20,822 nucleotides of DNA. Origin: an uncultured Eisenbergiella sp. Lineage in GTDB: Bacteria > Bacillota > Clostridia > Lachnospirales > Lachnospiraceae. The notes beneath the pieces were generated by a model that was given only the letters and a program-made list of their open reading frames with translations, was not told the origin of the DNA and searched no databases. The position numbers and the translations under genes were made by a program. Below, piece by piece: positions 7,303 through 14,295 of the stretch; the first letter of the stretch is position 1, and the number at the start of each line of letters is the position of its first letter. Location: NCBI GenBank assembly GCA_948960675.1, contig CARDPF010000014.1:1-20822 (forward strand), written 5' to 3'.

Positions 7303-8724
7303 TTACGCCAAAACCGACGGCAGAAGATGCTCCACCAGTTTTTCCTGCAGCCTTGCCTTCTTTTTCTGGCAGGACTCCAGGGCAGCTTTGTTTTCAAATT
7401 CATCCGGATCGGTCTCCAAATCCAAAAATTCCCGTCCGCACTCCGTTCCCTTCTGGACATGGATATATTTACAGGTTCCGTCCGTCACCGCCAAAAATCC
7501 TTCCCCTTCCGCAAACGTATAAGGCCGGCTCCACTGCGTATCCCGCAGGGAACGTCCGTCACAGGGCGGCGCCGAAATTCCCGCCACATCCAGACAGGTG
7601 GGCAGAAAGTCCGTGGAATTTACCAGACGTTTATCCGTCCTCCCCTCTTTTTGGCCGGGATACCGGATGAATAAGGGGATTTTCCACACTTCCTCGTAAG
7701 CGCAGTTGTGTTTTCCCCATAATCCGTGGTTGCCCAGCATTTCCCCGTGGTCTGCCGAAAAAATCACCAGCGCATTGTCCCCGTACTTTTCGGAAACGGC
7801 CCGCAGGATTTGTCCCACCCAGTCGTCGATGAGCTTCACGTTCGCACAATAGGCAGTCTGCAGCCGCTTCCAGTATTCCTCCGGATAATTTTTGCAGGCA
7901 TGATCCTTTGCAGTCCTGCTCCCGTCGACGTTGGCGTTTGCGCCCCCAAAATAGCTGTCATGGTGAATCCTCTCTTCCCCCTCCAGTTCCCCCTCCCTGC
8001 GCTTTCTGGCAGGCAGCCGGTTCACATCCACCTGCGCAAGGTATTCTTCGGGAGCATCGAAAGTATAATGGGGCCCGCTAAATGACACCCAGGCAAACAA
8101 CGGCTTTCCGGAACCATACTGCCGTATGTATTCTGCCGCCTTCCTCCCCACCCATGCATCGGGATGCCACCCGGACGGCCCCGGGAAGGGAAACACCTTT
8201 TGGTACCCTTCATTCCAGACAGCGTCCCGGTAAGCCTTTAAGTATCCCGCCTTCTCCAGTTCCTTACTGTAATCGTCATAAAACCAGACGGACACCTGCT
8301 TATCATCCTCCAGATCCAGATGCTCGATTCCAAGGCTCTCATAATAAGCTTTGAACGTGTCATAAGGAAGCGTCCGGTCCGGACGGGTTTCCGAATACGG
8401 CACCGGTGCAAAATGGCATTTTCCAAACACGCTGGTGTGATACCCTCCCATTTTCATGGAAGTAAACAAATTCGGAAGCCCGTTGTCCAACGCACATTTC
8501 CGGAAATTGCTGTACGCGCCGCTGTGGTGGGGATACAGTCCCGTCATAATGGAACACCTGGCGGGCAGGCACCAGGGACTTGTGGTATAACAGTTTTGGT
8601 AATCCACCCCTTCTTTTGCCAAACTGTCAATGTATGGGGTTCCCACCGCCTGCCCGCCGCAGCATCCCAGCACATTTTTGTTCAATTCATCGCAAGTAAT
8701 CAAAATAACCGCTGTATTATCCAT
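7303..8724 (-). CDS. Type I (formylglycine) sulfatase, Cys-type with CxPAR motif
   Basis: A 473-residue sulfatase and the first gene of the operon. The activation motif is CLPAR at Cys52, followed by CSIMTGLYPHHSG. Alanine replaces the usual serine, which anaerobic sulfatase-maturing enzymes are known to tolerate (C-x-x-x-R). Other expected marks are the N-terminal metal site in ITCDELN (Asp12), GKCHF (101-105), SGPHY (His219) and SADHGE (Asp325, His326), then GKH (338-340). No signal peptide is present, so it is likely cytoplasmic. The ATG at 8724 is preceded by GGGGAGG with 9-base spacing, just downstream of a good promoter. It differs strongly from the sulfatase at 1981-3549, so the two probably cut sulfates at different positions or on different sugars of the same glycan; that division of work is inference. 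Confidence 0.92.
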   Translation of the reverse strand: MDNTAVILITCDELNKNVLGCCGGQAVGTPYIDSLAKEGVDYQNCYTTSPWCLPARCSIMTGLYPHHSGAYSNFRKCALDNGLPNLFTSMKMGGYHTSVFGKCHFAPVPYSETRPDRTLPYDTFKAYYESLGIEHLDLEDDKQVSVWFYDDYSKELEKAGYLKAYRDAVWNEGYQKVFPFPGPSGWHPDAWVGRKAAEYIRQYGSGKPLFAWVSFSGPHYTFDAPEEYLAQVDVNRLPARKRREGELEGEERIHHDSYFGGANANVDGSRTAKDHACKNYPEEYWKRLQTAYCANVKLIDDWVGQILRAVSEKYGDNALVIFSADHGEMLGNHGLWGKHNCAYEEVWKIPLFIRYPGQKEGRTDKRLVNSTDFLPTCLDVAGISAPPCDGRSLRDTQWSRPYTFAEGEGFLAVTDGTCKYIHVQKGTECGREFLDLETDPDEFENKAALESCQKKKARLQEKLVEHLLPSVLA

Positions 8725-8754
8725 AAAAAACGGCCTCCCCGCAAGCTTTTCTTG

Positions 8755-8783
8755 AGCATACCAAAGAGACCTTCCGTTTTCAA
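8755..8783 (-). promoter_or_regulatory. Vegetative promoter of the sulfatase/ABC operon
   Basis: On the minus strand TTGAAA (8778-8783) and TATGCT (8755-8760) are separated by exactly 17 bases. Transcription would begin about 7 bases further, leaving a short leader with GGGGAGG before the ATG at 8724. Further upstream is a small inverted repeat, ATTTG-N8-CAAAT (8836-8853), a possible operator, though this is weak. The cooperating AraC site cannot be identified by eye. Confidence 0.7.
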
Positions 8784-9091
8784 TTTGTGGTTTTGGGGGA
8801 GTATGTGAGGCTTTGCAGGTACGGATATGTGGTTTATTTGCAATATGTCAAATTACCGCACCGGTCCGGTTACTGCCGGAATGGTTTGTACTGTGCTTCA
8901 TCTATATCAGCATTATGCTCAGGGGAAGGCGCAAGGCTGCTTTCTTTCTGTTATGCACAGCCGAAACACTGCTCTGCTATTATACGGCATTTCGTTTTCC
9001 CCAGTTTGTCGCCCAAAATACGCGGCAGCATTCCTTTTTTGACTCCGCCACTTCCGTCATACTGATAGGATTTTTGACCAGTGTGCTGATT
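8784..9091 (+). other. Region without a recognisable gene
   Basis: About 310 bases between the operon promoter and the DegV remnant. Short frames exist on the plus strand, but none has a ribosome-binding site or a recognisable protein family. It may hold decayed upstream parts of the DegV gene or unrelated DNA. I see no RNA gene or clear repeat here beyond the small inverted repeat at 8836-8853. Confidence 0.4.
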
Positions 9092-9229
9092 TTGTTCATC
9101 ACATACGCCGGAATGAGTGAAGAGAACCTGAAATATATCCAGGAATTGGTGCGCCAATACTGCCCTTTTGAACGGGTATATCTCCAGAAAGCCTCCCCCG
9201 CCATTGCCAGCAATTGCGGCCCCGGCTGA
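9092..9229 (+). pseudogene. Remnant of a DegV-family (fatty-acid-binding) protein gene, C-terminal part
   Basis: The frame reads LFITYAGMSEENLKYIQEL, then CPFERVYLQKASP, AIASNCGPG and a TGA. This resembles the C-terminus of DegV proteins, where a line such as FITYGG is followed by a helix and a conserved stretch ending SxxGPGxFGLLF. Only about 45 of the usual 280-290 residues remain. The stop falls right after GPG, so the final strand is missing too. Upstream residues in the same frame do not look like DegV. A good terminator follows after 7 bases, as expected for a former gene end. The family call is from motif memory and needs a profile search. Confidence 0.55.
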
Positions 9230-9236
9230 AAATGCC

Positions 9237-9273
9237 AACGGCCTGCTTGCCCAAACGAAAGCAGGCCGTTTTT
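9237..9273 (+). terminator. Rho-independent terminator between convergent genes
   Basis: AACGGCCTGCTT (9237-9248) and AAGCAGGCCGTT (9259-9270) form a perfect 12-bp stem with a 10-base loop, followed by TTT (five T in a row at 9269-9273). It ends plus-strand transcription from the DegV remnant and lies 28 bases beyond the stop of the convergent amidase gene. On the minus strand the U-run is poor. Confidence 0.88.
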
Positions 9274-9300
9274 CCACCCCCGGACTCTTGGCCCCTTTCC

Positions 9301-9861
9301 TTACTTTTTCATATTCTGATGCAGATACTGCAAAATCCCCATGTGAATCTGCCATGCCACCCGCTCCTGATACTCCGCGTCCGCCAGCAGTGTGGCTTCC
9401 TGCGGATTGCTCAGGAAACCGCACTCCACAATCACAATCGGTTTTGATGTCTTTTTCAGCAGATAATAGCTATCATTTGCTTTTGCTGTCCGGTGATTGC
9501 CCGGATCCAGCCCCTGCACCATCCGCCCCTGAATGATATCTGCCAGTTCCTTCCCTTCCACGCTGCCTGTATAGAAAAATACCTGTGCCCCTTTTACCGA
9601 AGCGCCGCTGTAACTGTTTTGATGCACACTTACCACCAGGTCCGGGTTTGCCTCCTCCATGACTGCAATCCGCCGCTTCATGTCCTGCACTTTTTTCCGC
9701 TCCGCCCCTGCATCATATAATCCGTTATCGTCCTCCCGGGTTAACACCACTTTTACGTCCGACTGCTCCAGCAGCACGGCGAGCCGCTTCGCAATGGCCA
9801 AATTGATATCCTTCTCCAGCACGCCGTTTGTCCCCACCTTTCCCGGGTCGTTGCCCCCATG
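9301..9861 (-). pseudogene. cwlD: cwlD-type N-acetylmuramoyl-L-alanine amidase, 3' fragment
   Basis: The C-terminal 183 residues of an Amidase_3 enzyme plus the shared codons CAT-GGG-GGC (HGG). It begins HGGNDPGKVGTNGVLEKD and keeps the zinc ligand Glu in LEKD, the zinc His in SVHQN and the catalytic Glu in VECGFLSN, ending at TAA 9301-9303. The first zinc His region (VVIDAGHGG) lies 4.1 kb away at 13998-14192 on the same strand. Upstream of HGG the frame runs into unrelated codons and a TAG, with no start or ribosome-binding site. The GTG at 9837 could start a 178-residue frame, but it would lack the first zinc ligand and has no convincing ribosome-binding site. The intact enzyme would be 248 residues, close to the length of Bacillus CwlD, which makes muramic lactam in the spore cortex. 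CwlD versus another amidase of this family is not certain. Confidence 0.85.
9853..9861. repeat. 9-base direct repeat, left junction of the insertion
   Basis: GCCCCCATG here is identical to 13998-14006 and sits at the exact point where the amidase reading frame breaks. Flanking bases differ (T versus C before, G versus C after), so the repeat is exactly 9 bases. It is either a target-site duplication or the microhomology used for insertion. Confidence 0.85.
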
Positions 9862-9902
9862 GGGAGGCGGTTGCCTGCGGCACTATTGCGGCCTGCTCTG
9901 CC

Positions 9903-10123
9903 ATGACATTGCCCGTGAACCAATATCATTTAGTTAACGCCAAAGTCAGCTGGGAGGGAAATAAAATTCTCAAGGAGCCCCTGAAAAAGCGTCGGCACTT
10001 GGTGAGGTATTCCACGAACCTAGTGTTCGCTACGCTTTTTACGGAGCGAAAGCGTGGCGACGGAGAATTTTATTTCCCTCCCGGCGTTCGTAGACGTTAA
10101 CTTAATGACATTGGCCCGTGAAC
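9903..10123. repeat. Palindromic intergenic element with nested inverted and flanking direct repeats
   Basis: A perfect 20-bp inverted repeat, GGGAGGGAAATAAAATTCTC (9952-9971) and its complement (10063-10082), is nested in an outer 20-bp pair with two mismatches (9920-9939 and 10095-10114, core GTTAACT). The centre holds an 11-bp stem (10028-10038 with 10049-10059, one G-U pair). A competing pairing exists between AAAAAGCGT (9984-9992) and ACGCTTTTT (10032-10040). The whole is bracketed by an imperfect direct repeat, ATGACATTG(G)CCCGTGAAC (9903-9920 and 10105-10123). It encodes nothing recognisable. It resembles a MITE-like dispersed element of clostridial genomes; that comparison is from memory. 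Confidence 0.75.
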
Positions 10124-10168
10124 TATAACCTTGCGGGAATGGATTTTGATTGGCCAAATCACATTTTC

Positions 10169-10196
10169 TTGACTTTGCAGGCTAAACTGTTACAAT
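10169..10196 (+). promoter_or_regulatory. Probable promoter of the DUF3160-CapA pair
   Basis: TTGACT (10169-10174) and TACAAT (10191-10196) with a 16-base spacer. A second -10-like TATAAT lies at 10208-10213 without a good -35. A near-palindrome, TGATTGGCCAAATCA (10147-10161), sits just upstream of the -35 and could be an operator. The roughly 120-base leader to the ATG at 10321 includes a GC-rich stretch (10245-10270) rich in GCGC. Confidence 0.55.
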
Positions 10197-10320
10197 ATTT
10201 ATGAGTATATAATGATGACATGACTTTGAGGTGTTTTAGGATTGCGGGAGCGCAGCGCGTAGCGCAGTCTGTGGTATCATGGCATGTAATATATCCAACC
10301 TTTGCAGCGGAGGTTCTCTT

Positions 10321-12546
10321 ATGAAAGCAAATAAATGGAAGCCAATCATTGCATCCGCATTTGGCGCTGTCCTTTTGGGCGCATGCGCGGTACAGCCGGG
10401 CACTAAAACCGCCCCGGCCCCCATACAGGAAAGTACCGTTTCTTCTCCGGACAGCGCTGTGCAGCCCCTTCCCGATACCACGCCGGCAGCGGACGGCACT
10501 TCCCGGCAGTCTTCTGCCCTGACCCGTCCGGCTCTGCTGGATGCGTCAGACAGCGCCGCCCCCCTGCAGATTACGCCCTGTGTGGAAGCGTATACCGTGG
10601 ATGCAGATCTTGGCAATATTGACAATCTGTGGCAGTTTTACCTGCCGGACACAATGACCGAAAAGCTGGCCCAAAATCACTTTGTGGTGTGGAACAATGC
10701 CGGCAAGGAATTTTACGAAATTTATGAAATGAACCGCTACGGCCAGCTTCCCAGCTTTGTGACGGTGGATTCCCTCATGCATACCTATCATCTGTATTTT
10801 TCCCATTTGCTCAAAAACATAGAGCGGGACTATCTGACAGACATGCTGGCCAAGCTGGGCAGGCAGATGCTTGCCGAGAGCGCTGCCCAATACGACCGTC
10901 TAAAAGGCAGCGAGTGGGAAAATGCCGCCAAGCGCAACACCGCTTTTTTCGCGGTGGGAGCCAAACTGCTCGACGACGGCATTGCCATTCCTGCCTATGC
11001 ATCGGAAGCTGCCCTGACAGAACTGGAAAAAATCCGTCTCCATGACGGAATCCACCCGTGCGGGCTGACAGATGATTTTGAAGACTATTCGCAGTATACG
11101 CCCCGCGGCTACTATGAAGGCGACGCTAAGCTGACGGCATATTTTCAGGCCATGATGTGGTATGGCCGAATTCATTTTGCGCAGGAAAAGGAAGATCTTG
11201 ACAGAAGCGCCCTGCTTCTCACACTGGCGCTTTCCCAAAACCCGGACTGCCAAAAGACCTGGGAAGCGCTTTACGCCGTAACCTCCTTTTTTGCGGGAGC
11301 CAGTGACGACTTGGGGGTGTGCGAATATGAACCCCTCCTCCATGAGGCCTATGGGGACAGTCCGGCCTTGGACAGCCTTCCCGGCAACCCGGAAGCCTTT
11401 GCGCGGTTTCGCGCATTGGCCGCTGCCCTCCCCCTTCCGCAGATCCATTCCGTTCCTGTCATGGACGGGGAGAACCCCGTTATCCCGGGGCTGCGTTTTC
11501 TGGGACAGCGCTTCACAATCGACGCCGCCATCATGCAGCGGCTGATTTACAGCAATACCAAACAAAACGATGCCGGACAAAACCGCATGCTGCCGGACGT
11601 GCTTGATGTGCCTGCCGCCCTTGGCAGCGATGCCGCCCTGCAGATTCTCACAGAAGCCGGGGCCACGGACTACGCCGGTTACACGGAAAATATGACCCTG
11701 CTCAGGGATGCCCTATCCCAAGAGAACCAGACACTCTGGTCCGCCAGCCTTTACGCGGGCTGGCTCCACACCCTGCGCCCTCTTTTGCAGTCCAAAGGCG
11801 AAGGCTATCCTGTCTTTATGCAAAGCAGGGAATGGGACAAAAAAAACCTGGAATGCTTTGCCGGAAGCTATACGGAACTAAAGCATGACACGGTTCTCTA
11901 CGCCAAGCAGGTGATCGCGGAAATGGGCGGCGGCTGGGAGGAGGAACCGGATGACCGTGGCTATGTGGAACCGGAACCGCAAGTTTATGCAAGGTTTGCC
12001 GCACTTTCCGACCAAACCGCACAGGGCCTGTCCCACTACGGCCTGCTGGCCCCTGCGGATGCCGAAAACCTTACCCGCCTGTCCCAGATTGCCTCCACCC
12101 TTCTTACCATTTCCCAAAAGGAACTGCAGGATGAAACGCTGACGGATCAGGAATACGAATTCATCAAAAGCTATGGCGGCAGTATCGAGCATTTCTGGTA
12201 TGAAACCGTCAAAGACCAGACAGACTCCGAATATATTTCCACCCAGGAGTTCCCGGCAGCGCTGGTGGTGGACATCGCCACCGATCCCAACGGCACCGTG
12301 CTGGAAGCCGCCACCGGGGATCCCTCCCAAATTTACGTAATCGTAAAGGTGGACGGCAAATTAAAATTGGCCAGGGGAAGCACGTATTCCTTCTATCAGT
12401 TTCCATGGCCCCTTTCGGACAGGCTGACGGACATCCGATGGCGGCAGATGATGGGGCTGCAGGCAGATGATGCGGGAAATTATGTCATAGATCCCCCGAT
12501 CGCCCAACCGGAATGGACTGCCAGCTACCGGTACTATTATGAATAA
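10321..12546 (+). CDS. DUF3160-family lipoprotein
   Basis: A 741-residue secreted lipoprotein. The ATG at 10321 has GGAGG 7 bases upstream; the frame is open 14 codons earlier but with no such site. The N-terminus MKANKWKPIIASAFGAVLLG followed by ACA gives lipobox LLGAC with Cys22. A Pro/Ser/Thr/Ala-rich linker (about 25-80) resembles a cell-wall-spanning spacer. The rest is one long domain that I assign to DUF3160, seen for example in FVTVDSLMHTYHLYFSHLL near residues 140-160, an early conserved stretch of that family. The biochemical function of the family is not known to me. The gene overlaps the next gene, of the CapA family, by 8 bases, so the two products are probably made together and both act outside the membrane. 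It lies within the insertion that splits the amidase gene. Confidence 0.82.
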   Translation: MKANKWKPIIASAFGAVLLGACAVQPGTKTAPAPIQESTVSSPDSAVQPLPDTTPAADGTSRQSSALTRPALLDASDSAAPLQITPCVEAYTVDADLGNIDNLWQFYLPDTMTEKLAQNHFVVWNNAGKEFYEIYEMNRYGQLPSFVTVDSLMHTYHLYFSHLLKNIERDYLTDMLAKLGRQMLAESAAQYDRLKGSEWENAAKRNTAFFAVGAKLLDDGIAIPAYASEAALTELEKIRLHDGIHPCGLTDDFEDYSQYTPRGYYEGDAKLTAYFQAMMWYGRIHFAQEKEDLDRSALLLTLALSQNPDCQKTWEALYAVTSFFAGASDDLGVCEYEPLLHEAYGDSPALDSLPGNPEAFARFRALAAALPLPQIHSVPVMDGENPVIPGLRFLGQRFTIDAAIMQRLIYSNTKQNDAGQNRMLPDVLDVPAALGSDAALQILTEAGATDYAGYTENMTLLRDALSQENQTLWSASLYAGWLHTLRPLLQSKGEGYPVFMQSREWDKKNLECFAGSYTELKHDTVLYAKQVIAEMGGGWEEEPDDRGYVEPEPQVYARFAALSDQTAQGLSHYGLLAPADAENLTRLSQIASTLLTISQKELQDETLTDQEYEFIKSYGGSIEHFWYETVKDQTDSEYISTQEFPAALVVDIATDPNGTVLEAATGDPSQIYVIVKVDGKLKLARGSTYSFYQFPWPLSDRLTDIRWRQMMGLQADDAGNYVIDPPIAQPEWTASYRYYYE

Positions 12547-14020
12547 GAAACGAACCGCCAAAAAATATGCGTTTACCGCCTCTGCGTTTGTAGGACTTTG
12601 CGCCGTTTTGTATCTTCTTTGGCAAAACGGCGCTTTTCTGCCGCGCTGGATCGACTGGACATGCGGCCTGCACACTGCCCAATCCGGCCAATACGAAATC
12701 TCCCTGCAGGACAAATCCGTAACCGTTTTTTATGATAACATCCCCGTCTGGACTTCCCCCAAAAACACCAAAGTACAGGCCGCCCTCTCCTGTGATATCG
12801 ACCGCGATCAATGCGATGAACTAATCCTGCTTTGCTGGAAAACCGGACGTTACGGAAAAAACCGGCCTTTTTGGGTAGAACATGACGAGACAAAATGGTC
12901 CCAGCATATCTTTGTCTATCGGTATGACCGGCAGGCCGTGCGTCCCAAATGGATGTCCTCCTATATCGGACAGGCGGTGGCCGAAATGTCCGTCCGCTGC
13001 GACAACTCCTCCCAAAACCACCTTCTGCTGACGGATCCGGACGGTAAAACCACCAGCTGGTTCTGGGATTCCTGGGGCTTTACCAGGGAAAAAACAGAAG
13101 TTTCCTTTATCGCCTTCGGGGACAACCTGATCCATGAACCGATCTACCACTATGGGCTGCATCATGGTCAGGGGTTCGATTTTCTGTTCGAAAATGTACG
13201 GGAAATTATCTCCCAAAGCGACATTGCCATCCTGAACCAGGAAACTCCCCTGACTGACAATCCTACCCTATACAGCGATTATCCCCGGTTCGGCACCCCC
13301 GCCGAAGTGGGACAGGCTATCGCAGATGCCGGATTCCAAATTGTCACCTGCGCCACTAACCATGCCATGGATCTGGGCGCAGAAGGCATCCGGTTCACCA
13401 AAGATTTTTTTGAATCCCGAAACATCAAATGCCTTGGCATTCAACCAAAAACCCAACGGGACGTAAATCCTTATACCATCGTCGAAAAAAACGGCATCCG
13501 GTTTGCGCTTCTCAATTACACCTACGGCACAAACGGTATCCCGCTTCCCAAAGATTCCCCCCGGATGGTGCACCTGCTTGCCGATGAAGCTACCGTACGT
13601 AAGGAGCTTGCGGCAGCAAAGGCCGACAGTGATTTTATGATCGTGTTTGTCCATTGGGGCACGGAATATGCCCCCGAACCGGACAATTTTCAGGAAAAAT
13701 GGGCACAGGTATTTTTATCCTGCAAAGCGGACGTAGTGATCGGCTCCCACCCCCATATCCTGCAGCCCTGCGAACTTCTCCGGGACGGGGACGGCCATGA
13801 AATGCTGCTTTACTATTCCATCGGCAATTTTGTCAGCGCCCAGCCGGAAAAAACCTGCGCCAAGGGCGGCATGGCCTGCTTTACCGTATCACGCACCGCA
13901 TCCGGCTGTAAAATCACGGCATATGACTTGCGCCCCCTCGTCATTACCCGCCAGAAGGAAGGGAAATATACGGCGGCCCCCATCGCCGCAACGGACCGCC
14001 CCCATGCCCCGCATCAATAA
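12539..14020 (+). CDS. CapA-family (poly-gamma-glutamate synthesis-type) protein, 3' end altered by insertion
   Basis: A 493-residue protein starting at ATG 12539 inside the DUF3160 stop region (ATGAATAA), with no ribosome-binding site of its own, so translation is probably coupled. Residues 9-29 are a membrane anchor. Residues 50-180 form an extra domain with a DIDRDQCDELIL repeat-like stretch. The CapA domain (188-470) shows FIAFGDNLIHEP, LNQETPL (232-238), TNHAMDLG (273-280), VHWGTEY (371-377), GSHPHILQP (402-410) and YSIGNF (426-431), the conserved metallophosphatase-like set. The last residues PHAPHQ and the TAA are encoded by the antisense strand of the disrupted amidase gene from 13998 onward. 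The native C-terminus is therefore probably lost; related proteins usually continue a few dozen residues. The catalytic motifs are intact, so it may still work. CapA proteins act in surface polymer or phosphate-ester chemistry; the substrate here is unknown. Confidence 0.88.
   Translation: MNKKRTAKKYAFTASAFVGLCAVLYLLWQNGAFLPRWIDWTCGLHTAQSGQYEISLQDKSVTVFYDNIPVWTSPKNTKVQAALSCDIDRDQCDELILLCWKTGRYGKNRPFWVEHDETKWSQHIFVYRYDRQAVRPKWMSSYIGQAVAEMSVRCDNSSQNHLLLTDPDGKTTSWFWDSWGFTREKTEVSFIAFGDNLIHEPIYHYGLHHGQGFDFLFENVREIISQSDIAILNQETPLTDNPTLYSDYPRFGTPAEVGQAIADAGFQIVTCATNHAMDLGAEGIRFTKDFFESRNIKCLGIQPKTQRDVNPYTIVEKNGIRFALLNYTYGTNGIPLPKDSPRMVHLLADEATVRKELAAAKADSDFMIVFVHWGTEYAPEPDNFQEKWAQVFLSCKADVVIGSHPHILQPCELLRDGDGHEMLLYYSIGNFVSAQPEKTCAKGGMACFTVSRTASGCKITAYDLRPLVITRQKEGKYTAAPIAATDRPHAPHQ
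13998..14006. repeat. 9-base direct repeat, right junction of the insertion
   Basis: A second copy of GCCCCCATG (see 9853-9861). A third, 8-base copy (GCCCCCAT, 13976-13983) lies inside the CapA sequence just before the junction, which favours a microhomology event or slippage as an alternative to classical target duplication. Confidence 0.85.
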
Positions 14021-14192
14021 CCACGCAGTATTTCTGCATCTTGGAATAATCGTCCTTTTCCATGGCCGCTTCCTGCTTCTGCACATACCCGTCCACCATG
14101 ACGGCAGCCTGTCTTCCCGCAAAAAAAGAGGCGGTCAAAAATGCCGCCATCCCTAAAAGTTGAACCGCCTGATACTGCCACAACCGTTTCAT
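13998..14192 (-). pseudogene. cwlD: cwlD-type N-acetylmuramoyl-L-alanine amidase, 5' fragment
   Basis: Exactly 65 codons from the ATG at 14192 to the junction. GAGG lies about 8 bases before the ATG. The protein begins MKRLWQYQAV, has a membrane segment near 10-28 (LLGMAAFLTASFFAG), a short stalk, and the first strand of the Amidase_3 fold with VVIDAGHGG, whose His63 is a zinc ligand. After HGG the frame enters the insert and reads unrelated residues (GPLRR). The next expected residues (NDPGKVG) are at 9852 and below. The single N-terminal signal-anchor is typical of CwlD. The gene lies 103 bases downstream of the regulator stop, beyond a probable terminator, so it once had its own promoter. 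A TACAAT just upstream of its ribosome-binding site is the only candidate -10 and has no good -35. Confidence 0.85.
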
Positions 14193-14250
14193 TTTCCAAA
14201 CCTCACGGCTTTTCTATCATTGTATGGCCAAAGCAGACCCGGTATACCGC

Positions 14251-14290
14251 AAAAAAACGTTGTCCGGCAGCGCTTGGGAAATCGCTGCGG
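14251..14290 (-). terminator. Probable terminator of the AraC/glycosidase operon
   Basis: On the minus strand, 5 bases after the regulator stop, CCGCAGCG (14290-14283) pairs with CGCTGC plus CGG (14272-14264, one bulge). Six bases later come seven U (14257-14251). The distance to the U-run is slightly long, so strength is uncertain. Confidence 0.5.
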
Positions 14291-14295
14291 CCAAT

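Larger units (their letters stand above)
9862..13997. mobile_element. 4136-base insertion splitting the amidase gene
   Basis: The segment lies between two halves of one amidase gene that are on the same strand, in the right order and in the same phase. It contains a palindromic repeat element, a promoter, a DUF3160 lipoprotein gene and a CapA-family gene, all in plus orientation, opposite to the host gene. No transposase, integrase or resolvase frame is visible, and the two ends do not form convincing inverted repeats. The right end falls inside the CapA coding region, so this is not obviously a whole self-contained element. It may be a mobilised cargo fragment or a microhomology-mediated insertion. 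Confidence 0.7.

Noticed and set aside
6913..7674. Plus-strand frame of 253 residues
   Set aside because: Antisense to a permease and a sulfatase gene that both have clear motifs; basic, His-rich shadow.
8813..9229. A 138-residue membrane protein on the plus strand
   Set aside because: No ribosome-binding site and no family match in the first two thirds; only the last part is recognisable, as a DegV remnant.
9301..9837. A complete 178-residue amidase starting with GTG at 9837
   Set aside because: It lacks the first zinc-ligand strand (VVIDAGHGG), has no good ribosome-binding site, and the codons just upstream (HGGNDPGK) still belong to the family, so it is the 3' part of a split gene.
9853..14006. 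A skin-like intervening element excised during sporulation
   Set aside because: Attractive because cwlD is a sporulation gene and the joined frame is perfect, but there is no recombinase in the insert, and the right end cuts the CapA gene. Not supported beyond the direct repeat.
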